DNA of 64,000 nucleotides from Kocuria coralli (lineage in GTDB: Bacteria; Actinomycetota; Actinomycetes; Actinomycetales; Micrococcaceae): contig NZ_ML708613.1 of the NCBI RefSeq assembly GCF_008831305.1, positions 157,023 to 221,022 on the forward strand, written 5' to 3'. Shown here one piece after another: positions 59,233 through 64,000 of the stretch (its first letter is position 1; every line of letters starts with the position of its first letter). Position numbers and translations under genes: made by a program. The notes under the pieces are model-generated. The model made no database searches. It saw only the letters and a program-made list of their open reading frames with translations, and was not told the DNA's origin.

Positions 59233-60018
59233 ATGGAGATCGTGATCGTCCAGTCGCAGGAGCAGGCGGGCAAGCTGGTGGCGGATACCGTCGCCGCGCT
59301 CCTGAAGCGGAAGACGGACCCGGTGCTGGGGGTGGCCACCGGCTCCAGCCCGGGAGCCGTCTACAAGGAGCTCGCCCGCCGGGTCGAGGCCGGCGAGCTG
59401 AGTCTCAGGCATGCCAAGGCCTTCATGCTCGACGAGTACGTCGGGCTCTCGGAGGAGCACCCCCAGCGCTACCGGGTGGTGATCGACCGGGAGTTCGTGG
59501 AACCCACGGACATCGACCCGGCCAATGTCTCCGGCCCCGAGGGCACGGCCAGGGACCTGGTGGAGGCCTGCGCCGACTACGAACGTCAGATCCACGCGGC
59601 GGGCGGTGTGGACCTGCAGATCCTCGGTATCGGGACGGACGGTCATATCGCCTTCAACGAACCGGGGTCGTCGCTGGCATCGCGGACCAGGCTCAAGACA
59701 CTGACCCGGCAGACGCGCCAGGACAACGCCCGGTTCTTCGGCGGCGATATCGAGGCGGTTCCCAAGCACTGCCTGACCCAGGGCGTGGGAACCCTCATGG
59801 AGGCCGATCACCTGGTGCTGCTGGCCTTCGGGCAGCCGAAGGCGGAGGCCGTCCATCACATGGTGGAGGGCCCGGTCTCGGCCATGTGGCCGGCCACGGC
59901 GCTGCAGTTCCATCCTCACGTCACGGTGCTTCTGGACGAGTCGGCCGCCTCGCGCCTGCAGCTGGCCTCCTACGCCCGCCAGGCATGGGAGTCCAAACCG
60001 AAATGGCAGGGCCTGTGA
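59233..60018 (+). CDS. nagB: Glucosamine-6-phosphate deaminase NagB
   Basis: A 261-aa isomerase/deaminase that converts glucosamine-6-P to fructose-6-P and ammonia. It has LGVATGSSPGAVYKELARRV near 36, catalytic Asp in FMLDEYVGLSEEHPQRYRVV near 70 and ILGIGTDGHIAFNEPGSS near 137. It lies 3 bases after the EIIC stop; its end overlaps the nagA start. The order nagB then nagA is normal for this pathway. Confidence 0.94.
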   Translation: MEIVIVQSQEQAGKLVADTVAALLKRKTDPVLGVATGSSPGAVYKELARRVEAGELSLRHAKAFMLDEYVGLSEEHPQRYRVVIDREFVEPTDIDPANVSGPEGTARDLVEACADYERQIHAAGGVDLQILGIGTDGHIAFNEPGSSLASRTRLKTLTRQTRQDNARFFGGDIEAVPKHCLTQGVGTLMEADHLVLLAFGQPKAEAVHHMVEGPVSAMWPATALQFHPHVTVLLDESAASRLQLASYARQAWESKPKWQGL

Positions 60019-61178
60019 CGGCACGAGGTGCTGGACCGGCCGGTGAGGGTCCGGGTGCCGATCTGATCCTGCACGCCGACAGGGTCGTCTTCCCCGTCGG
60101 GCCCGCGCGGCCCGGGTGGGTGAGGTCCCGCGACGGTTTCGTCGTCGATCACGGAACCGGTGAGGCGCCGCCCGGCGCCCGGGAGCTGGGGGACGCGGTG
60201 CTGGCTCCTGGATTCGTGGACGTGCACGTCCACGGCGGGGGCGGGGCTGCCTTCACGGAGGGCGCCGGCCCCGCCCGGGCCGTCCTGGCCGCGCACCGGG
60301 CGCACGGGACGACGACGATGATCGCCTCGCTGGTCACCGACCGCATCGAGGTCCTGGAGCAGCAGGTCCTGGCGCTGGTGGGCCTGGCCGAGGCGGACGA
60401 GATCGCCGGGATCCATCTGGAAGGGCCCTGGCTGTCCGAGCGCCGGTGCGGTGCTCACGACCCGGACCTCTTGATCGATCCGGTCCCGGAGGACGTGGAC
60501 CGGCTGATCGACGCGGGGGGCGGATACATCCGCATGGTCACCCTGGCCCCTGAACGGGAGGGTGCCCTGGAAGCCATTCGGGGGCTGCGCGCTCGCGGCG
60601 TGGTGGCGGCGGTCGGGCACACCGATGCCACGGACGACCAGGTTCGCTCGGCCATTCGTGCAGGTGCTCAAGTCGGAACGCATCTGTTCAACGCGATGCC
60701 GCCGCTGCACCACCGTGAGCCCGGCCCGATACCCCGTCTCTTGACCGACCCCGGCGTGATGATCGAACTCATCGCCGACGGCGTCCACGTCCACCCCTCC
60801 GTGCTGCGCATGGCCATGGACGCCGGGCGGGACCGCTTCGTCCTGATCACCGATGCCATGGCTGCGGCGGGGCGCCCGGACGGCTCCTACCGACTGGGGC
60901 CGCTGGACGTGGACGTGGTGGACGGAGTGGCGCGGATCCGGGGGACGGAGGCCATCGCCGGGTCCACGCTGACGCTGGACAAGGCGGTGCGGTTCGCCGT
61001 CGAACGGATCGGGCTGCCCTTGGAAGCGGCCGTGCGCGCGGCCTCCCAGGCACCGGCGGATCTTCTAGGGCGTACGGACATCGGGCGGATCGTGCGCAGC
61101 GCCCGAGCCGACCTGGTGGTGCTCGATGCCGCACTGACCGTGCAGGAGGTCTTTCACCACGGCCAGAAAGTGCGATGA
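60003..61178 (+). CDS. nagA: N-acetylglucosamine-6-phosphate deacetylase NagA
   Basis: A 391-aa amidohydrolase that removes acetyl from GlcNAc-6-P. Metal and substrate motifs: FVDVHVHGGGG near 71, metal Glu in GIHLEGPWLSERRCGAHDP near 139, VGHTDATDDQ near 203, HLFNAMPPLHHREPG near 225 and catalytic Asp in LITDAMAAAG near 282. Start is ATG 60003 (alternatively GTG 60015 forming GTGA with the nagB stop). It completes the GlcNAc route from EIIC import to fructose-6-P. Confidence 0.93.
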   Translation: MAGPVTARGAGPAGEGPGADLILHADRVVFPVGPARPGWVRSRDGFVVDHGTGEAPPGARELGDAVLAPGFVDVHVHGGGGAAFTEGAGPARAVLAAHRAHGTTTMIASLVTDRIEVLEQQVLALVGLAEADEIAGIHLEGPWLSERRCGAHDPDLLIDPVPEDVDRLIDAGGGYIRMVTLAPEREGALEAIRGLRARGVVAAVGHTDATDDQVRSAIRAGAQVGTHLFNAMPPLHHREPGPIPRLLTDPGVMIELIADGVHVHPSVLRMAMDAGRDRFVLITDAMAAAGRPDGSYRLGPLDVDVVDGVARIRGTEAIAGSTLTLDKAVRFAVERIGLPLEAAVRAASQAPADLLGRTDIGRIVRSARADLVVLDAALTVQEVFHHGQKVR

Positions 61179-62389
61179 TCGAAGACATGTCTGACGTGTC
61201 CATGCCCCCTCAGTTCCCCATCGCCCAGCGGTACGCCGGGGTCACCTCCACTGCGGTCCGGGACCTGCTGGACGTGCTCTCGCAGGGGAACGTGATCTCC
61301 TTCGCGGGTGGGGCCCCGGCGGCCGAGTTCTTCGCGGCGGAGGACATCCGCGCGTGCTTCGACTGGGTGTTCGCGAACCGCCCCGGCAAGGCTCTGCAGT
61401 ATTCGTCTACCCCCGGAGAACCGGAGCTGCGCGAGCAGGCGGCGCGGCGGATATCGCGCTCGATTCCCACGACCCCCGATCAGATCCAGGTCACCACGGG
61501 GTCCCAGGAAGCGATCTACCTGGTGGGCAACGCGATGCTCAACCCGGGCGACGTCGTGCTGGTCGAGCGGCCCACCTACCTGGCCGCGGTGCAGGCCTTC
61601 GCCTCGTCGGGTGCGCGGATGGTGGGCATTCCCTCCGACGACGACGGCGCCCGTCCCGACGCTCTCGAAGACCTCATCCGGGAGCACAACCCGAAGTTCG
61701 TATACCTGATCCCCACGTTCCAGAACCCGTCGGGCGTGTGCATGCCACTGTCGCGTCGCGAGGAGATCGCGGAGGTCCTGCGTCGGACCGGCACCATCCT
61801 GGTCGAGGACGATCCCTACGGCGAGCTGCGGTTCGCGGGGGAGTTCATCCCACAGATCTCCGCGCTGCCGGGGCTGGCGCATCAGAGCCTTCTGCTCAAC
61901 TCGATCTCCAAGATCATGGCTCCCGGCATCCGCGTGGGATGGATCCGCGGCGAGGGGCCGATCATGAACACGCTGTCCATCGCCAAGGAGGCGGTGGGGC
62001 TGCATTCGTCGGTGGTCGATCAGCTCGCCGTCGCCCGCTACCTGGAGGCCTACGACGTCGATGCCCATATCCGCACCGTCGTGGAGGTCTACAAGCAACG
62101 GCGCGACGGCATGCGGCGCGAGCTGCTGGAGATCCTGCCCGAAGGCGCCACGGTGACCTCTCCGGACGGCGGCATGTTCCTGTGGGCCGCCCTGGGCAAT
62201 GGCATCGACACCACAGCCCTATTGCCGATCGCGGTGCAGGAGGGGGTGGCGTTCGTTCCGGGCGAGTCCTTCTACGCACACGATCCGGACCGGTCCACCA
62301 TGCGACTGTCCTACGTGACCAATCCTCCGGAGGTCATCAGCGAAGGCTTGCAGCGGCTGAGCCGGGCCCTCGACCGCTGGCACGGCTGA
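61175..62389 (+). CDS. PLP-dependent aminotransferase (class I/II, LysN/MocR-core type)
   Basis: A 404-aa fold-type I aminotransferase without a DNA-binding domain. PLP contacts include TTGSQEAIYLVGNAMLNPGD near 107, EDDPYGELRF near 210 and the Schiff-base Lys in NSISKIMAPGIRVGWI near 249. It resembles 2-aminoadipate or aromatic aminotransferases. The ATG overlaps the nagA stop (ATGA), so it is co-transcribed with the GlcNAc genes, a partner without an obvious role in that pathway. Confidence 0.88.
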   Translation: MIEDMSDVSMPPQFPIAQRYAGVTSTAVRDLLDVLSQGNVISFAGGAPAAEFFAAEDIRACFDWVFANRPGKALQYSSTPGEPELREQAARRISRSIPTTPDQIQVTTGSQEAIYLVGNAMLNPGDVVLVERPTYLAAVQAFASSGARMVGIPSDDDGARPDALEDLIREHNPKFVYLIPTFQNPSGVCMPLSRREEIAEVLRRTGTILVEDDPYGELRFAGEFIPQISALPGLAHQSLLLNSISKIMAPGIRVGWIRGEGPIMNTLSIAKEAVGLHSSVVDQLAVARYLEAYDVDAHIRTVVEVYKQRRDGMRRELLEILPEGATVTSPDGGMFLWAALGNGIDTTALLPIAVQEGVAFVPGESFYAHDPDRSTMRLSYVTNPPEVISEGLQRLSRALDRWHG

Positions 62390-62461
62390 GGTCGGTTCGT
62401 GGCCGCTCCGGCAGCGGGTTCATGAGGCCGGGTGGACTGGATGCCGGGGCGGGCCAATCCG

Positions 62462-63259
62462 TCAGAGCTTGTTGTTCAGCAGCACCGGAACGGATTCGCG
62501 CATCTCGGTCACCCGGGCGAGGTCCAGTTCAACGGTCTGCTGGGCTTCCGCCCCGTCCAGCCGCATGACGTCGTCGCCGTCGGGCGCCACCACGCCACTG
62601 TGCCCCACGCCCAGAGGGGCCTTGGTCGCTTCGCCCTCATGTTCGAGATCACGGACGGCCTGCCCGCAGGCGACCACGTAGGAGGTCGAATCCAGTGCCC
62701 GCGCGCGGGTCAGCAGATCCCACTGACGTGCCTTGCCAGGCCCATCGCCCCACGAGGCGACGACGACGATGACCTCCGCTCCCTCTCTCGCCAGACGTGT
62801 GAAGAGCTCGGGGAAACGGAGGTCGTAGCAGATGGCCAGGCCGACCCTGGTGCCGGTGATATCGAGCGCCACAGGCCTGTGGCCTGGGGCGATTCCCTTG
62901 GATTCCTTGAAGCCGAAGGCATCGAACAGGTGGATCTTGTCGTAGGTGACCGGCTCCTGGCCGGGGCGGAAGACGACGAGGGTGTTGGAGGTGCGGTCAT
63001 CATCCTCGTTAGGGGTGAACGATCCCAGGATCACCGCGACCTGATGGTCGTTGGCGGCGACCTGTACGGCATCGTGAAAGCCCTCCGAGCGCTCACGGGC
63101 GAAAGCCGCGAACCGGCCGTCGAAGGAACACGCCGCGGCTTCCGGAAAGACGACCAGGTCGGCACCCTCGGAGGAGGCCCGGCCGATGGCGTTCACGATC
63201 CGCTCCAGGTTCTGGTCGACATCCGGTGTGGTGTTCAACTGAGCGATCGAGATCTTCAT
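62462..63259 (-). CDS. Carbon-nitrogen hydrolase (nitrilase superfamily)
   Basis: A 265-aa cytosolic amidase with the Glu-Lys-Cys triad: Glu in LVVFPEAAAC near 44, Lys in TYDKIHLFDAFGF near 112 and Cys in LAICYDLRFPELF near 146. The DLRFPELF context is typical of omega-amidase and deaminated-glutathione amidase (Nit1) types. ATG 63259 has GGAG upstream; the longer reading to 63370 is not supported. Confidence 0.9.
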   Translation of the reverse strand: MKISIAQLNTTPDVDQNLERIVNAIGRASSEGADLVVFPEAAACSFDGRFAAFARERSEGFHDAVQVAANDHQVAVILGSFTPNEDDDRTSNTLVVFRPGQEPVTYDKIHLFDAFGFKESKGIAPGHRPVALDITGTRVGLAICYDLRFPELFTRLAREGAEVIVVVASWGDGPGKARQWDLLTRARALDSTSYVVACGQAVRDLEHEGEATKAPLGVGHSGVVAPDGDDVMRLDGAEAQQTVELDLARVTEMRESVPVLLNNKL

Positions 63260-63472
63260 GGGTGCTCCGCAGTCCTCTAGATGCCTTTTCGGTGCGTTTG
63301 TGCTGTCACAGTGTTCACACGATGCCATGGATTCCGGGGTGGCGTCAGAGATACCGCTGGCCGCGATCACTTGTTGAGATCACGGGTGGTCATGGCAGCG
63401 AGGTCTTCCAGAAGGGAGTTCCTGCAAAGCACTTCTTGGCGCCTGTATACGCCTATATCAAGACGAAGGTGC

Positions 63473-64000
63473 TTAGAAGGGTGGTGGGTCGTCGGCGGAA
63501 AGATCCGTTGCCTGGTCGGCTGTAGGGGTCGGGCCTTGTGGATGATCCGCCGGTTCCGTGGTTCCCGAGTTAGTGGTTTCCTGACCGGCCGGCTGGCCGG
63601 TGAGCCATGTGGTGGTGATCGGGGTGGCGGTCCCGGGCACAGTGCGGCGCACAGTCCCGGTGGGGGAGGTCCATTCCAGCACCCCGGCAGGGGCTTGTTC
63701 ACTGCCGGTCCCGATGTCGTTGTCGGTGCTGGCCCCAGCGCCGATACCGGTGCTGCTCCCGACGCCGGTGGTGTTCTCGACGCTGGCGGTGAAAGGTCCC
63801 CCGGTGTTGGGGTTGATGTGTCTGCCCTGCCAGGCCCCTAGGGTGGGGGTTTCGTGTTTGATCCGGTGGTGACGCCGGCATAAATGCGCCAGATTCGTGA
63901 TCGCGGTGGTGCCGCCGGTGGCCCAAGGAATCGTGTGGTCCACATCGCAGCCGGTGGCCTGGCGGCGGCAACCGGGGAACCGGCAGGTCTCATCCCTGAT
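63473..64000 (-). CDS. HNH endonuclease / DUF222 protein, C-terminal part
   Basis: The gene enters from beyond 64000 and stops at 63473. The visible part carries the HNH core as GCDVDHTIPWATGGT then NLAHLCRRHHRIKHE, preceded by CRFPGCRRQA, the pattern of actinobacterial DUF222-HNH proteins. A long Thr/Gly/Pro/Ser-rich, low-complexity tail of about 120 residues follows the HNH motif and is unlikely to be folded. DUF222-HNH proteins are abundant, often multicopy, and of unknown role. Confidence 0.85.
   Translation of the reverse strand: MRDETCRFPGCRRQATGCDVDHTIPWATGGTTAITNLAHLCRRHHRIKHETPTLGAWQGRHINPNTGGPFTASVENTTGVGSSTGIGAGASTDNDIGTGSEQAPAGVLEWTSPTGTVRRTVPGTATPITTTWLTGQPAGQETTNSGTTEPADHPQGPTPTADQATDLSADDPPPF

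Noticed and set aside
57811..60024. Minus-strand reading frame of 737 codons over the EIIC and nagB genes, and a plus-strand frame joining the EIIC region to nagA
   Set aside because: Both are frame shadows; EIIC, NagB and NagA motifs lie in other frames with good starts.
63260..63472. Possible attachment site or mobile element border in the AT-richer gap before the HNH gene
   Set aside because: No integrase, tRNA 3' end or direct repeat was found; DUF222-HNH genes are ordinary chromosomal genes in actinobacteria.

Overview
The window is high-GC, densely packed DNA with short intergenic gaps, many ATGA/GTGA start-stop overlaps, several GTG starts and Actinomycetota-type gene families. These include DUF222/HNH nuclease, DUF4287, PRC-barrel plus DUF2382, a DasR-like GlcNAc locus with a dre-type operator, and GntR/FCD and ABC-F proteins. 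A Micrococcales-type actinobacterium is the best guess; genus cannot be decided from the sequence. No rRNA, tRNA, CRISPR array, transposase or phage gene was recognised.

Layout. 0-6.5 kb: end of a COG0523 (CobW-like) metal GTPase, a GH13 alpha-glucosidase, a DUF4287 protein, an XRE-cupin regulator divergent from a thioredoxin-reductase-like/methyltransferase fusion, then a methyltransferase with a coupled 2Fe-2S ferredoxin-like protein. 6.6-13 kb: a divergently read transport operon (two peptide/nickel-type ABC ATPases, MFS transporter, lipoprotein binding protein, one permease gene fusing both permease halves). Its content matches the staphylopine-type cnt metallophore transport set and it sits behind a Zur/Fur-like operator. 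13-17.5 kb: a metabolite:H+ symporter, a PRC-barrel stress protein and a sodium:alanine-type symporter. Three transporter genes between 8.2 and 17.5 kb each carry a single-base frameshift.

17.6-24.8 kb: a complete trans-4-hydroxy-L-proline catabolic operon (GntR regulator, Pyr4H2C deaminase, 2-oxoglutarate semialdehyde dehydrogenase, epimerase, three-subunit D-hydroxyproline dehydrogenase); the broken symporter just upstream is the likely transporter. 24.9-29.6 kb: a two-component system with a lantibiotic-immunity-like ABC transporter and a small membrane protein. 30-31.2 kb: luxS coupled to an SDR. 31.3-32.1 kb: a low-GC patch with an orphan membrane protein. 32-42 kb: tautomerase, ABC-F ATPase, amidohydrolase-MFS pair, MoaF-SDR pair, YccF, amino-acid permease. 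41.6-47.5 kb: TetR/MMPL efflux pair, Dps, DHA2 efflux pump. 47.6-53.3 kb: large FAD/Fe-S dehydrogenase, amylosucrase, HhH-DUF1801 protein. 53.5-55.4 kb: Usp and an intact alanine-type symporter with lower GC. 55.4-62.4 kb: patatin-like lipase, then a GlcNAc PTS/nag locus arranged around a dre-like operator, ending in an aminotransferase. 62.4-64 kb: a nitrilase-family amidase and the end of an HNH/DUF222 nuclease.

The most interesting part is 5.2-13 kb: a metal-starvation-type operator pair between a methyltransferase/ferredoxin-like operon and a cnt-like metallophore transport operon with an unusual fused permease and no recognisable opine-synthesis genes in view.
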